Shown here in pieces: positions 24,599 to 33,755 of a DNA stretch of 64,000 nt. The notes beneath the pieces were generated by a model that had not been told where the DNA came from, searched no databases, and saw only the letters and a program-made list of their open reading frames with translations. Position 1 is the first letter of the stretch. Each line of letters opens with the position of its first letter. The position numbers and the translations under genes were made by a program. The DNA is taken from NCBI GenBank assembly GCA_002452815.1, contig DKFM01000004.1, forward strand, positions 100,020 to 164,019, in the 5' to 3' direction. This DNA is from Rhodobacteraceae bacterium UBA6796 (GTDB lineage Bacteria > Pseudomonadota > Alphaproteobacteria > Rhodobacterales > Rhodobacteraceae).

Positions 24599-27427
24599 TC
24601 AATGCGCCTCGGCCCAGCTTGCGCCCTGCCCGGCATCCACCACCAGCGGGACCGAGAGTTTCACGGCCGGCTCGGCGGCGGTTTCCATGACATGGCGCGC
24701 GCGGTCGATCAGGTCGGGCACGGCCGCCGCTTCGACCTCGAAGATCAGTTCGTCATGCACCTGCAGCAGCATCGTCGCGGGCAAGCCCGCAATCGCGGAC
24801 GGCATGCGGATCATCGCGCGGCGGATGACATCGGCGGCCGCCCCCTGGATCGGCGCGTTGATCGCCGCGCGTTTGGCAAAGCCCGCGCCCGGGCCCTTGG
24901 CGTTGATCTCTGGGGTGTGGATCTTGCGGCCGAACAGGGTCTGCACGAAGCCATGTTCCTTGGCGAAGGCCACGGTGTCATCCATGTATTGCCGAATGCC
25001 GGGGAAGCGTTCGAAATAGCGGTCGATGAAGCCCTGCGCCTCGGCGCGCGGAATGCGCAGGTTGCGCGCCAGCCCGAAGCCCGAGATGCCATAAATCACC
25101 CCGAAGTTGATCGCCTTGGCCTGACGGCGGATCATCGGGTCCATGCCCTCGACCGGCACACCGAACATTTCCGACGCGGTCATGGCGTGAATGTCGATCC
25201 CGTCCTTGAACGCCTGTTTCATCGCGGGCAGGTCGGCGACATGGGCCAGGATGCGCAGCTCGATCTGGCTGTAGTCGAGCGAGACGATCTTCATGCCGGG
25301 CCCGGCCACGAAAGCCTCGCGGATCTTGCGGCCTTCGTCGCTGCGCACGGGGATGTTTTGCAGGTTCGGGTCGGTAGAGGCCAGACGCCCGGTGTTCGCC
25401 CCCGCGATCGAATAGCTGGTGTGCACGCGCCCGGTTTCGGGGTTCACATGGGTCTGCAGCGCGTCGGTATAGGTCGATTTCAGCTTGGAGATCTGGCGCC
25501 AGTCCAGCACGCGCGCGGCCAGTTGCGCGGCCTGCGGTTGATCCTCCATCGTGGTGATGTCTTCCAGCACATCGGCGCCGGTCGAATAGGCACCCGCCTT
25601 GCCTTTCGATCCGCCCGGCACGCCCATCTGATCGAACAGGATCTCGCCCAACTGCTTGGGGCTGCCGACGTTGAAGGGTTGGCCGGCAATCTCCTGAATC
25701 TCGGCCTCCAGCCCCGCCATACGTTGCGCAAAGACATTCGACATCCGCGCCAGAACCGCGGCATCGACCCGCACGCCCGCCATTTCCATATCGGCCAGCA
25801 CCGGCACCAGCGGGCGTTCGAGCGTTTCATAGACGGTCGTCACCCGCGCCTGATGCAACTGCGGCTTGAACCGCTGCCACAGCCGCAGCGTGATGTCGGC
25901 ATCCTCGGCCGCATAGGGCACGGCCTTGTCGATGGCGACCTTGTCGAAGGTGATCTGGTTCTTCCCCGTGCCCAGCAGATCCTTGATCGGGATCGGGCGG
26001 TGGCCCAGATAATCGGCGCTGAGCGTATCCATGCCGTGCCCGTGCAGCCCCGAGAACATCGCGTAAGACATCAGCATCGTGTCGTCGAACGGGGTGACGC
26101 GGATGCCGTGGCGGGCAAAGATCTTGAAGTCATACTTCATGTTCTGCCCGATCTTCAGGATCGCATCGTCTTCCAGCACGGGCTTGAGCAGCGCCAGCGC
26201 CTCGGCCATCGGCATTTGCCCGGGTGCCGCTTCGGTGCCGCCGAACAGATTGTCGCCGCCGGTGGTGTGGCCGAGCGGGATATAGGCGGCCTTTCCCGGC
26301 GTGGTGCAGATCGACACGCCGACCAGATCGGCCTTCATCTCATCGAGGCTGGTGGTTTCGGTATCGACCGCGATCCAGCCCTTGGCACTGGCTTCGTCCA
26401 GCCATTCGGTCAAGGTCGCCGCGTCGCGGATGCAGGTATAGGCGGTGGTATCAAAGGGCAGCTCGGGCGCGGCTTGCGGGGTGGTGGCGGGTTCGCTGGC
26501 CGCAACCGGCGCAGCCACCGGGACCGGAACCGGAACCGCGGCGCCGAATTTCTCGGCCACGCGTTTGGTCAGGGTGCGAAACTCCATCCGGTTAAGGAAA
26601 TCGAGCAGGGTTTCCGTGTCAGGCGTCTTCACTTCCAGACTATCCAGCGTGAAGTCGAGCGGCGTATTTTCATCCAGCGTCACCAGCCGCTTGGACAGAC
26701 GGATCTGATCGGCGAAATTCTGCAAGGTCTCGCGTCGTTTGGGCTGCTTGATCTCGGCCGCGCGGTCCAGCAGGGTTTCCAGATCGCCATATTCGTTGAT
26801 CAGCAGGGCCGCCGTCTTGATGCCGATGCCCGGTGCGCCGGGCACGTTATCGACAGAATCGCCTGCCAGCGCCTGCACATCCACCACCCGATCTGGCAGC
26901 ACGCCGAATTTCGCCTCGACCTCTTCGGGGCCGATGCGCAGGTTCTTCATCGCATCGAGCATCTCGACACCGCCGCCCACCAGCTGCATCAGATCCTTGT
27001 CCGAGGAAATGATGGTGCAGCGCCCGCCCGCCTCGCGCGCCTGACGCGCCAGGGTGGCGATGATGTCGTCGGCTTCGTAGCCCTCGGTCTCGATGCAGGC
27101 GATGTTGAAGGCCCGCGTGGCTTCGCGGGTCAGCGGGAATTGCGGGCGCAGGTCTTCGGGCAGTTCGGGGCGGTTGGCCTTGTATTCGGGGAAGATGTCA
27201 TTGCGGAAGGTCTTGGCGCTGTGATCGAAGATCACGGCGGCATGGGTGGGCGTATCGGCGCCGTTGCCATCCTCGATATAGCGGAAGATCATGTTGGCGA
27301 ACCCCGCCACCGCGCCGATCGGCAGCCCGTCGGATTTGCGCGTCAGGGGCGGCAGCGCGTGATAGGCGCGGAAGATGAAGGCCGACCCGTCGATCAGATG
27401 CAGATGGCAGCCTTTTCCGAAGCTCAT
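24599..27427 (-). CDS. polA: DNA polymerase I
   Basis: 942-residue family A polymerase for gap filling and Okazaki primer removal, with all three domains. The 5'-3' exonuclease covers residues ~1-290 (LIDGSAFIFRAYHAL, GYEADDIIATLA, GDSVDNVPGAPGIG with the helix-3-turn). The 3'-5' exonuclease has intact acidic residues (VAVDTETTSLDEM near 345, and DAEDADITLRL near 535). The polymerase domain carries motif A SLDYSQIELRIL, O-helix RRQAKAINFGVIYG and motif C VHDELIFE. The Phe in the O-helix is the usual deoxynucleotide-type residue. Single gene. Confidence 0.97.
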   Translation of the reverse strand: MSFGKGCHLHLIDGSAFIFRAYHALPPLTRKSDGLPIGAVAGFANMIFRYIEDGNGADTPTHAAVIFDHSAKTFRNDIFPEYKANRPELPEDLRPQFPLTREATRAFNIACIETEGYEADDIIATLARQAREAGGRCTIISSDKDLMQLVGGGVEMLDAMKNLRIGPEEVEAKFGVLPDRVVDVQALAGDSVDNVPGAPGIGIKTAALLINEYGDLETLLDRAAEIKQPKRRETLQNFADQIRLSKRLVTLDENTPLDFTLDSLEVKTPDTETLLDFLNRMEFRTLTKRVAEKFGAAVPVPVPVAAPVAASEPATTPQAAPELPFDTTAYTCIRDAATLTEWLDEASAKGWIAVDTETTSLDEMKADLVGVSICTTPGKAAYIPLGHTTGGDNLFGGTEAAPGQMPMAEALALLKPVLEDDAILKIGQNMKYDFKIFARHGIRVTPFDDTMLMSYAMFSGLHGHGMDTLSADYLGHRPIPIKDLLGTGKNQITFDKVAIDKAVPYAAEDADITLRLWQRFKPQLHQARVTTVYETLERPLVPVLADMEMAGVRVDAAVLARMSNVFAQRMAGLEAEIQEIAGQPFNVGSPKQLGEILFDQMGVPGGSKGKAGAYSTGADVLEDITTMEDQPQAAQLAARVLDWRQISKLKSTYTDALQTHVNPETGRVHTSYSIAGANTGRLASTDPNLQNIPVRSDEGRKIREAFVAGPGMKIVSLDYSQIELRILAHVADLPAMKQAFKDGIDIHAMTASEMFGVPVEGMDPMIRRQAKAINFGVIYGISGFGLARNLRIPRAEAQGFIDRYFERFPGIRQYMDDTVAFAKEHGFVQTLFGRKIHTPEINAKGPGAGFAKRAAINAPIQGAAADVIRRAMIRMPSAIAGLPATMLLQVHDELIFEVEAAAVPDLIDRARHVMETAAEPAVKLSVPLVVDAGQGASWAEAH

Positions 27428-27498
27428 GCGTATTCTCCCGTTGCGCGTCCGCCCCGTTTTGCCACAGCCGGGCCCGGCCCGAAACCCGAAACGAAAAA

Positions 27499-27516
27499 GG
27501 CGGCCCGAAGGCCGCC
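27499..27516 (-). terminator. intrinsic terminator after zinc-finger gene
   Basis: GGCGGCC-CGAA-GGCCGCC stem followed on the minus strand by TTTTTCG, 32 bp beyond the stop of the gene at 27548 and upstream of polA. Confidence 0.7.
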
Positions 27517-27547
27517 CCGCGTGACGCCTGCACGTCAGACCGTCAGA

Positions 27548-27733
27548 TCAGTGGTCGTCATGCGCGTGGGCGCGGTCGATCACGAATTTCTTGTCGCAAT
27601 AGGGGCACTCGACCTCGCCGGTGTCTTTCGGGATGGTCAGCCAGACGCGCGGATGCCCCAAGGCGCCTTCGCCGCCGTCACAGGCGATCTTCCACGAGGT
27701 CACGACTTGGGTTTCGGGGGCGGTGATGCTCAT
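27548..27733 (-). CDS. CHCC zinc-finger protein (NDUFS6-like)
   Basis: 61-residue protein of the zf-CHCC family related to the complex I accessory subunit NDUFS6. Ligand pattern: [15 protein letters not shown] supplies Cys and His, and [11 protein letters not shown] supplies CxxC. It ends in a His/Asp-rich tail (DRAHAHDDH). ATG 27733 has GGAG upstream; the frame is open 75 bases further but without a ribosome-binding site. It lies between the HIT protein gene and polA on the same strand and has its own terminator. A role in complex I assembly is inferred from family relatives, not shown here. Confidence 0.8.
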   Translation of the reverse strand: MSITAPETQVVTSWKIACDGGEGALGHPRVWLTIPKDTGEVECPYCDKKFVIDRAHAHDDH

Positions 27734-27838
27734 CGGTGGCTCCATTGCACAGGGCGCGCGGCTGCGCCTTTTGGTCGCGCATTCTAGCGATTGCACCGGG
27801 CGGGGCAAGGTGCATCGCGCCCCCGCCCCTGCGCCGGG

Positions 27839-28219
27839 TCAGGCGCGGTTCAGCATCCGGCCAAGGTTGCGCCCGGCCAGAATATGCAGGTGGTAATGCG
27901 GCACTTCCTGCACGCCGTTCTCGCCGGCATTGGTGATCGCGCGATAGCCCGCGCCACCCATGCCCGGCTCGATCCCCAGCATCGCACAGACCTTGCCGGC
28001 GGTGCGGTAGAAATCGACGATCTCGGCCTCGCTGGCCGCGTTCGAGAAATGGTCGAAATTCACATAAGCGCCTTTCGGGATCACCAGCACATGATCGGGC
28101 GCCTGCGGGGCAATATCGCGGAAGGCCAGCGTGTGCCCGGTTTCCAGAACCGTGTTGTTGGGGATTTCGCCACGCAGAATGCGCGCGAAAATATTCGTAT
28201 CGTCATAGGCATAGGCCAC
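27839..28219 (-). CDS. HIT family nucleotide-binding protein
   Basis: 126-residue HIT (Hint/HinT-type) nucleoside phosphoramidase or hydrolase. The catalytic HxHxH motif is visible as HYHLHILAG (about residues 107-115). NIFARILRGEIPNNTVLE at the N-terminus and HVLVIPKGAYVNFDHFS in the centre are standard for the HinT branch. The substrate is probably an AMP-linked amidate; the physiological role in bacteria is unclear. It is 11 bp from the upstream glycosyltransferase gene (stop to start), so both are likely transcribed together. Confidence 0.93.
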   Translation of the reverse strand: MAYAYDDTNIFARILRGEIPNNTVLETGHTLAFRDIAPQAPDHVLVIPKGAYVNFDHFSNAASEAEIVDFYRTAGKVCAMLGIEPGMGGAGYRAITNAGENGVQEVPHYHLHILAGRNLGRMLNRA

Positions 28220-28231
28220 GGGGGATTCTCC

Positions 28232-29806
28232 TCAATCGACGAACAGATAATCGGTCGCGGCGATGCGATGTGCAAGCTCCGGGTCGCAGCCCAGAAACCG
28301 CGCCAGCGGCGGCGCGTTTTCCTCGGGGCTGGCAGACTGGCGTATCCGCATGAAGGCCGGGAACTGTGCGTCCCGCATCCGGTCGCTTTCGAATTTCAGA
28401 TCGAAGCGGATCGTCGGCAGCAGCCGGTCGATCACCTCTTGCGGGGTGCGTTCGCCCGCCAGACCGACGCGGCGCGCATGGCCCAGAAGATAGTCATCGG
28501 TGAAATCGCATTCGATTTCCAGCACCCGCGTCACCGCCTTGTCCGAGGTGAAATCCCGCATCAGGTCATAGGCGGCCGGGTCCAGACAGATCACCAGCCT
28601 GTCCGACTTGTGATAGTCGAACAGCATCCGCACCAGCGCCCGGCGGTGGCGGTTGCGCTTGTCCAGCGTGCGTTCGATGCCGCCCAGATCGGGCAGGCCG
28701 CCTTCCTCGTTGAACAGATATTCCACCGCGGGAATATCGGTCTGCGCGCGCACCTGATCGACCAGCCGCTTGGCGACATGCCATTTCTTGCACACCACCA
28801 TCATCAGCGTCCGCTCGCGCCCGAGGCTCGATTCCGTTTCCCAGAACCGGGGTGCAAACCGGCGCCCGATCCGGCCGCGGCCGCTCAGAAACTTGAACAG
28901 CGAGCGCCCCTCGTTCGAGATCGGAAACTGCACGCCGCGCTCGCCCCACAATTCGCCCAGCCGCGCCTTCAGCTCGGTCGCTTCGGGGCTGATCTTGCGG
29001 GCAAACAGGAAATCCTGGCTCAACAACAGGTCGTAATGGTCGTTATAGAAGGTCACCGGCATGCCGTAATCGGTGAACATCAGGAAGGTCAGCGTGCGCG
29101 TGCGGATTTCCAGATCGGGCACGACATGGCGCACGATGGTCTGGAAAAACGTCTCGTCGGGAATCCAGGTGGTCTTGAAGAACCGCATCACGTCGGGGCG
29201 GGCGGCACAGAAATCCAGCACCGCCTCGATCGTCGTGCGACGCAGGCACCACCACTGGCTGCCGATCATCATCTGCAGGTCATCGGGCACCTGACGGGTC
29301 AGCCCCAGCGCCCGCTGCACCTCCATGCTCTTGTAGAACAGCCATTTCTGGCTGCGCTCATTGAACCAGTGCCGATAGATCAGACGTTCCTGCTTGATCC
29401 CGGTCTTGATCCAGTCCGAGGTGAAGTAATCGAAGCTTTCGATGTAATCGACATCATCGCGATCCAGCAGCGCATGCGCATATTCCGCCGTCTTGATCTG
29501 CATGCAATCGCCCGACAGCATGTAGAAATGCGTCGCATCCGGGAAGGCCGCGATCGCCGCCTTCACCGCCTCGAGCGAGGCGCCCACCAGGCTCCACTCG
29601 CCCCAGCCGCATTTCAGCCGCCGGCGCGCAAAGGTGACCCGCGGATTGTCGTCCAGGCGGTTACGGATGCGGTTATAGTCGGCGGGCTTTGCGCGCGCAT
29701 CGAAATGGATCGACACATAATCCCCGGTCGCCGTCAGTCGCTCGGCCTGCCGGATAATTCCATCCGGGTCCTTATGCGTCAGAAGGATAAAGGCGATTTT
29801 TGCCAT
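28232..29806 (-). CDS. GT14-like glycosyltransferase with DUF5928-type C-terminus
   Basis: 524-residue protein. Residues 1-~260 resemble core-2/I-branching beta-1,6-N-acetylglucosaminyltransferases (GT14): AFILLTHKDPDGIIRQAERL, YVSIHFDARA, HFYMLSGDCMQIK and GSQWWCLRR. The remainder (from about 280, including RERTLMMVVCKKWHVAKRLV and EYLFNEEGGLPDL) is the DUF5928-type domain seen in Rhodobacterales and may bind nucleotide or sulfonucleotide. It diverges from a sulfotransferase (149 bp between starts), so the pair may build a sulfated surface glycan. That pathway role is an inference. Confidence 0.75.
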   Translation of the reverse strand: MAKIAFILLTHKDPDGIIRQAERLTATGDYVSIHFDARAKPADYNRIRNRLDDNPRVTFARRRLKCGWGEWSLVGASLEAVKAAIAAFPDATHFYMLSGDCMQIKTAEYAHALLDRDDVDYIESFDYFTSDWIKTGIKQERLIYRHWFNERSQKWLFYKSMEVQRALGLTRQVPDDLQMMIGSQWWCLRRTTIEAVLDFCAARPDVMRFFKTTWIPDETFFQTIVRHVVPDLEIRTRTLTFLMFTDYGMPVTFYNDHYDLLLSQDFLFARKISPEATELKARLGELWGERGVQFPISNEGRSLFKFLSGRGRIGRRFAPRFWETESSLGRERTLMMVVCKKWHVAKRLVDQVRAQTDIPAVEYLFNEEGGLPDLGGIERTLDKRNRHRRALVRMLFDYHKSDRLVICLDPAAYDLMRDFTSDKAVTRVLEIECDFTDDYLLGHARRVGLAGERTPQEVIDRLLPTIRFDLKFESDRMRDAQFPAFMRIRQSASPEENAPPLARFLGCDPELAHRIAATDYLFVD

Positions 29807-29955
29807 ATTCGAAACAAGCCAGGGGTCAGATGCGCGATTATCTGCGTTGATACCTTCAATGGACGTTGAAATAACAGAGGTTCTTTGATTTTTAAGGATG
29901 AATTATTAGGCTCCGCCATCCCCCGGGGATGCGGGGCACATAAGGAGGCTGATTC

Positions 29956-30774
29956 ATGGGTTTTCCCGGCACCTGGATGACCGAAAGCGAAAGCGTCGTC
30001 TATCGGGTCGTTCCGAAATGTGCCTGTTCCTCGATCGGGCAGATCATGTTCTATTCCGATCACGGCCGCTTCTTCGACGGGGACATCCACGATTCCACCT
30101 CGGGCCTGCACAAGTGGTCGCAGGACTACAGCCAGAAGCTGATCGAAGCGAATGTGAAGGCCCATAAATCCTATGCCTTCACCTGCGTGCGCAACCCCTA
30201 TGCCCGCATCCTCAGCTCGTTCTTCGACAAGATCTGCGGCATCCAGCGCAACGGGAAACGCTATCGTGGCAGCCTGGTGCCGCAGCTGATCCAGAAATAC
30301 GGTATCGAGGTGGGCAGCCCCGAGGACGGGTTCGAATTCGATCAGATCAAATCCTTCCGCCGCTTCCTGCTGTTCGCGCGCGACACCATCCGCTGGCGCC
30401 GCCCGATGGAGCCCGACATCCACTGGTCGGCGATGTCCGGTCATATCTCGACCTTCATCGTCAACGGCGGCACCTACGACAACATCTTCTTCACCGAGAA
30501 GTTCAACGAAGGCATGCAATCGGTTCTGGATGCGATCGAGACACCGGTGCAGGTGGATCTGGCCCAGATCCCGAAATTCAACGAATCCGAAGGCCACGGC
30601 CCGAAACGCGCACACAAGGTCAGCGACTATTTCGACGACCTGTCGCGCCACCTGATCTGGGAAATCTACAAGAAGGATTTCCAGCTGTTCAAATACGACT
30701 TCGACGACCCGGACAACAAGATGCCCACGGGCGAGGTCGATCTGGCCGAGGTTCACGCCAAGCTCGGGAATTGA
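29956..30774 (+). CDS. sulfotransferase family 2 protein
   Basis: 272-residue PAPS-dependent sulfotransferase of the family that includes carbohydrate sulfotransferases. The 5'-phosphosulfate-binding motif is VVPKCACSSIGQ (about residues 18-29) and the 3'-phosphate-binding motif is FTCVRNPYARILSSFF (about residues 73-88). No signal peptide or membrane anchor is visible, so it acts in the cytosol. An AAGGAGG-like ribosome-binding site stands ten bases before ATG 29956. The gene diverges from a GT14-like glycosyltransferase, suggesting a common glycan product. Acceptor unknown. Confidence 0.85.
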   Translation: MGFPGTWMTESESVVYRVVPKCACSSIGQIMFYSDHGRFFDGDIHDSTSGLHKWSQDYSQKLIEANVKAHKSYAFTCVRNPYARILSSFFDKICGIQRNGKRYRGSLVPQLIQKYGIEVGSPEDGFEFDQIKSFRRFLLFARDTIRWRRPMEPDIHWSAMSGHISTFIVNGGTYDNIFFTEKFNEGMQSVLDAIETPVQVDLAQIPKFNESEGHGPKRAHKVSDYFDDLSRHLIWEIYKKDFQLFKYDFDDPDNKMPTGEVDLAEVHAKLGN

Positions 30775-30797
30775 GGCCCGGGCCCTGAAACGACACA

Positions 30798-30933
30798 GGG
30801 GGGCGCTGCCCCCCTCTTTGCCTTCGGCAAATTCACCCCCCGGGATATTTCAGCCAGAAAGAAAGCGCTTCATGCCCTTCTTTCTGGTGCAAATATCCCG
30901 GGGGAGCCCGGCACGGGCGGGGGCAGCGCCCCC
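30798..30933. repeat. dispersed palindromic repeat, full composite copy (d)
   Basis: The most complete copy: GGGGGGC-GCT-GCCCCCC, then CCCGGGATATTTCAGCCAGAAAGAA ... TTCTTTCTGGTGCAAATATCCCGGG, then GGGGGCAGCGCCCCC. It occupies the gap between the convergent sulfotransferase and PfkB kinase genes. The first stem is followed by TCTTT, so it may terminate transcription. Confidence 0.78.
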
Positions 30934-30941
30934 TTGCCCGT

Positions 30942-31931
30942 TCAGATCAGGCCGTGGTTGCGGAACAGCGCCTTGACGTCGGTTTCCGGGCGGGCGCCGA
31001 AATGGCTGATGACTTCGGCGGCGGCGACGCAGCCCATCGCCCCCGCAACCTTCAGGCTTTGCCCGGTGGCATAGCCATACAGGAAGCCCGCCGCGAACTG
31101 ATCGCCCGCGCCGGTCGCATCGACCGGCACGACGCGATGCACCGGCACCTCGACCCGTTCGTCGCCCCGGATCATAACCACATCGTCGCCCGAACGGGTG
31201 CAGACCACCATCGGGCATTCGTCAGCCGCCTGTTTCAACGCGCTGTCCAGATCGGTCTGATAGAGCGATTCCCACTCATGTTGGTTGCCGATCACATAAT
31301 CCATCTCGTCGCGCACCAGCCGGCGGAAGCTGTCGCGGTGGCGGTCCACGCAGAACGGATCGCTCAGCGCGATCCCCGCCTTGCCGCCGCCGCGCCGGGT
31401 CGCCTGCGCCGATTTGAGGAAGGCCGCCTTGCCGTGATCCTTGTCGAAGAGATAGCCTTCTAGGAACAGGATCTGCGCGGTCTCGGCCACCTCCAGCGGC
31501 ACATCCATCGTGCCCAGATCGGCGCCGATCCCCAGATAGGTGTTCATCGAGCGCTCGCCATCGGGGGTGACGAAGATCATCGAGCGCGAGGTCGGCAGCT
31601 CGGCGCGCGCCTCGACCGGCGGATTGACGAAATCCGTGCCCTCGGCCTGCATCGCGGCGATGTAGAACCGCCCCAGCGCATCGTCGCGCACCCGCCCGAT
31701 GAAGGCGGTGGACAGCCCCATGTTGCCCAGCCCCGCCAGCGTGTTGGCGACCGACCCGCCCGGCGCCTGGGTGCGCTCCTTCATCGCGGCATAGAGCGTC
31801 TCGGCGCGGTCACGCTCGATCAGCTGCATGATGCCCTTCTCGATGCCCATATGGTCGAGGAAGCTGTCGTCGGTCTGGCTCAGCACGTCGACGATGGCGT
31901 TGCCGATCCCGACAACCTGATACTGTTTCAC
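30942..31931 (-). CDS. PfkB-family carbohydrate/adenosine kinase
   Basis: 329-residue ribokinase-superfamily kinase, closest by motif to the bacterial adenosine kinase-like group. N-terminal VVGIGNAIVDVLSQ, the glycine pair in APGGSVANTLAGLGNMG, and the anion-hole/catalytic motif DATGAGDQFAAGFLYG (catalytic Asp in GAGD, about residue 274) are clear. The start is GTG 31931, which overlaps the nth stop (GTGA) and has GAGGAG upstream. Substrate uncertain: adenosine or a related nucleoside is likely; a sugar is possible. Confidence 0.88.
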   Translation of the reverse strand: MKQYQVVGIGNAIVDVLSQTDDSFLDHMGIEKGIMQLIERDRAETLYAAMKERTQAPGGSVANTLAGLGNMGLSTAFIGRVRDDALGRFYIAAMQAEGTDFVNPPVEARAELPTSRSMIFVTPDGERSMNTYLGIGADLGTMDVPLEVAETAQILFLEGYLFDKDHGKAAFLKSAQATRRGGGKAGIALSDPFCVDRHRDSFRRLVRDEMDYVIGNQHEWESLYQTDLDSALKQAADECPMVVCTRSGDDVVMIRGDERVEVPVHRVVPVDATGAGDQFAAGFLYGYATGQSLKVAGAMGCVAAAEVISHFGARPETDVKALFRNHGLI

Positions 31932-32572
31932 GGGGTTTTCTCCTCGAACGGACAGAGGTCGCGGATCACGCAGACCCCACATTTCGGTTTGCGCGCGGTG
32001 CAGATGTAGCGGCCATGCAGGATCAGCCAGTGATGCGCGTGGCGCTGGAATTCGACGGGCACATTGTCTTCGATGGCGCGCTCGACCGCCTCGACATCGC
32101 GCCCGGGGCAGATGCCGGTGCGGTTGCCGATGCGGAAGATATGGGTGTCGACCGCCTGTGCGGGAAAGCCGAACCACATGTTCAGCACCACATTGGCGGT
32201 CTTGCGCCCGACGCCGGGCAGCGAGGTCAGCGCCGCACGCGAACTGGGCACCTCGCCGTCGAACCGCTCGACCAGGATTTCGGACAGGCGGATGACGTTT
32301 TTGGCCTTCTGCCGGAACAGGCCGATCGTCTTGATCTGTTCGGTCAGCCCCTCGATCCCGAGCGCCAGCATCTTCTGCGGCGTGTCTGCAATGGCGAAAA
32401 GCCCGCGTGTGGCCTTGTTCACCCCCGCGTCGGTGGCCTGCGCCGACAGCGCCACCGCCACCAGCAGGGTGAAGGCGTTGGTATGTTCCAACTCCCCCCG
32501 GGGTTCGGGCTCCACCGTCTGGAAACGGTGGAAAATCTCTTTCATCGTGCGGTAGTCGAGCTGTCTGGCCAT
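31928..32572 (-). CDS. nth: endonuclease III (DNA glycosylase/AP lyase)
   Basis: 214-residue base-excision repair enzyme that removes oxidised pyrimidines and cleaves at abasic sites. The helix-hairpin-helix LPGVGRKTANVVL holds the catalytic Lys, followed by the catalytic Asp in VDTHIFR. The 4Fe-4S cluster pattern Cys-x6-Cys-x2-Cys-x5-Cys is intact in CTARKPKCGVCVIRDLC at the C-terminus. The length is typical. ATG 32572 has AGGA upstream; the open frame before it is not coding. Overlaps the downstream kinase by four bases. Confidence 0.96.
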   Translation of the reverse strand: MARQLDYRTMKEIFHRFQTVEPEPRGELEHTNAFTLLVAVALSAQATDAGVNKATRGLFAIADTPQKMLALGIEGLTEQIKTIGLFRQKAKNVIRLSEILVERFDGEVPSSRAALTSLPGVGRKTANVVLNMWFGFPAQAVDTHIFRIGNRTGICPGRDVEAVERAIEDNVPVEFQRHAHHWLILHGRYICTARKPKCGVCVIRDLCPFEEKTP

Positions 32573-32743
32573 CCGCCATCCTATGCCCGCACAGGCGCTG
32601 GCGGGCAAGGCCCAGCCCCTGCCAGCCCCGGGAATTCGGCAGGATTTTTCAGAAAATTGGCCGCAACTCGCGGGCGACGTTAACCTGCCATTTGCCGCGG
32701 TGCGCAACACTGCCGGAACCGGATACGGCAGGAGGGAATCGCG

Positions 32744-33685
32744 TTGGACTGGCAAGCGGGCTATCCCATCACCGCGCTCGAAAAGGCCACGGAGGTGGGC
32801 ACATGGGTGCTCGACCCCGGGTTTGACGCCGCGCGTATGCTCTGGCGGATCTGCGACGCCCCACAGGGCTGCGTGGTGCAGGATGCCGCGGGCGAGCCGG
32901 TGGTCACAGGAACGATGACCGCCGATCTGCCGCTGTTGCTCGAAAAACCGGGGGGCGGCACGATCCGTCTTGACCGGATCGAAATAGACGGGGTGCTGCG
33001 CCTATATCTGCCGTCCGAATTTCTGATCCCGGGCCTGCGCTATCCCGAAAGCGCGCCAGACTGGTGCGGTGCGCGCCCCGCCTCGCCCGAAGAGGTGGCC
33101 GCCCTGCCCGGCCTTGGCACCGGCACGATGATCGCCACCGACGACGGCCCGCAGCCGATCGACTGGCTGCGGCCGGGTGACCGGATCCTGACGCGGGATA
33201 ACGGGTATCAGCCGCTGCTGTGGCTCGACCGGCAGGTGATTCCGCGCCGCGCCCCGCCCGACAGTCGCCCGATCCTTCTGGCCGCTGACAGCTTCGGCGC
33301 GGCATTGCCCGAACGTCCGGTTCTGGCCTCTCCGGGTCTGGGCGTTCTATTGGCAGGTCACGAGCTGGAGTTGTGGTTCGGCGAGCATGAAATGTTCGCA
33401 CTGGCGCAGCATCTGGCGCCTGAGGCCGCGGTGGCAGAGGGGCGCCAGAACCTTTATAGCCTGCTGCTGCCCGCCCCCGAGGTCATTCTGGCTGACGGGC
33501 TGTGGGTCGGCTCGGTTCAGGCCGACCCCGCATTCCTGGCCCATCTGCCCGACCGGGTGCGCGCGGTGCTCGCCTCGCGACTGGGCCCGCCGCATGCACG
33601 CGGCGCCCGCGGATGGCTGGAGCACTGGGAGGTGGCGATGTTTCGTCGTGCCCGGACCGCGCGCCAACGCAGGATTGCCGCCTGA
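32744..33685 (+). CDS. Hint-domain protein with altered catalytic positions
   Basis: 313-residue protein. Residues ~125-270 match the Hint_2 type domain of Rhodobacterales (GTMIATDDGPQPIDWLRPGDRILTRDNGYQPLLWLDRQVIPRR). In that family the block normally starts with a Cys and contains an SPQHR motif. Here the Cys position reads GLGTGT and the later motif reads SPGLGVLL, so both the nucleophile and the block-B His appear lost. The start is TTG 32744, supported by AGGAGGG eight bases upstream; there is no nearby ATG. No toxin or RTX-type domain is attached. Probably a structural remnant or non-splicing derivative. Confidence 0.7.
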   Translation: MDWQAGYPITALEKATEVGTWVLDPGFDAARMLWRICDAPQGCVVQDAAGEPVVTGTMTADLPLLLEKPGGGTIRLDRIEIDGVLRLYLPSEFLIPGLRYPESAPDWCGARPASPEEVAALPGLGTGTMIATDDGPQPIDWLRPGDRILTRDNGYQPLLWLDRQVIPRRAPPDSRPILLAADSFGAALPERPVLASPGLGVLLAGHELELWFGEHEMFALAQHLAPEAAVAEGRQNLYSLLLPAPEVILADGLWVGSVQADPAFLAHLPDRVRAVLASRLGPPHARGARGWLEHWEVAMFRRARTARQRRIAA

Positions 33686-33755
33686 GCGCAAAACCCGCAG
33701 CTTTCGGGTCGCGCGGGGCCGAAGTCGGCCCTAGAGTGACGCCAAAGGAGGCGTC

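Noticed and set aside
24422..27787. 1121-codon plus-strand frame opposite polA
   Set aside because: Antisense shadow of a well-recognised DNA polymerase I gene in GC-rich DNA; the product is His/Arg/Gly-rich without domains.
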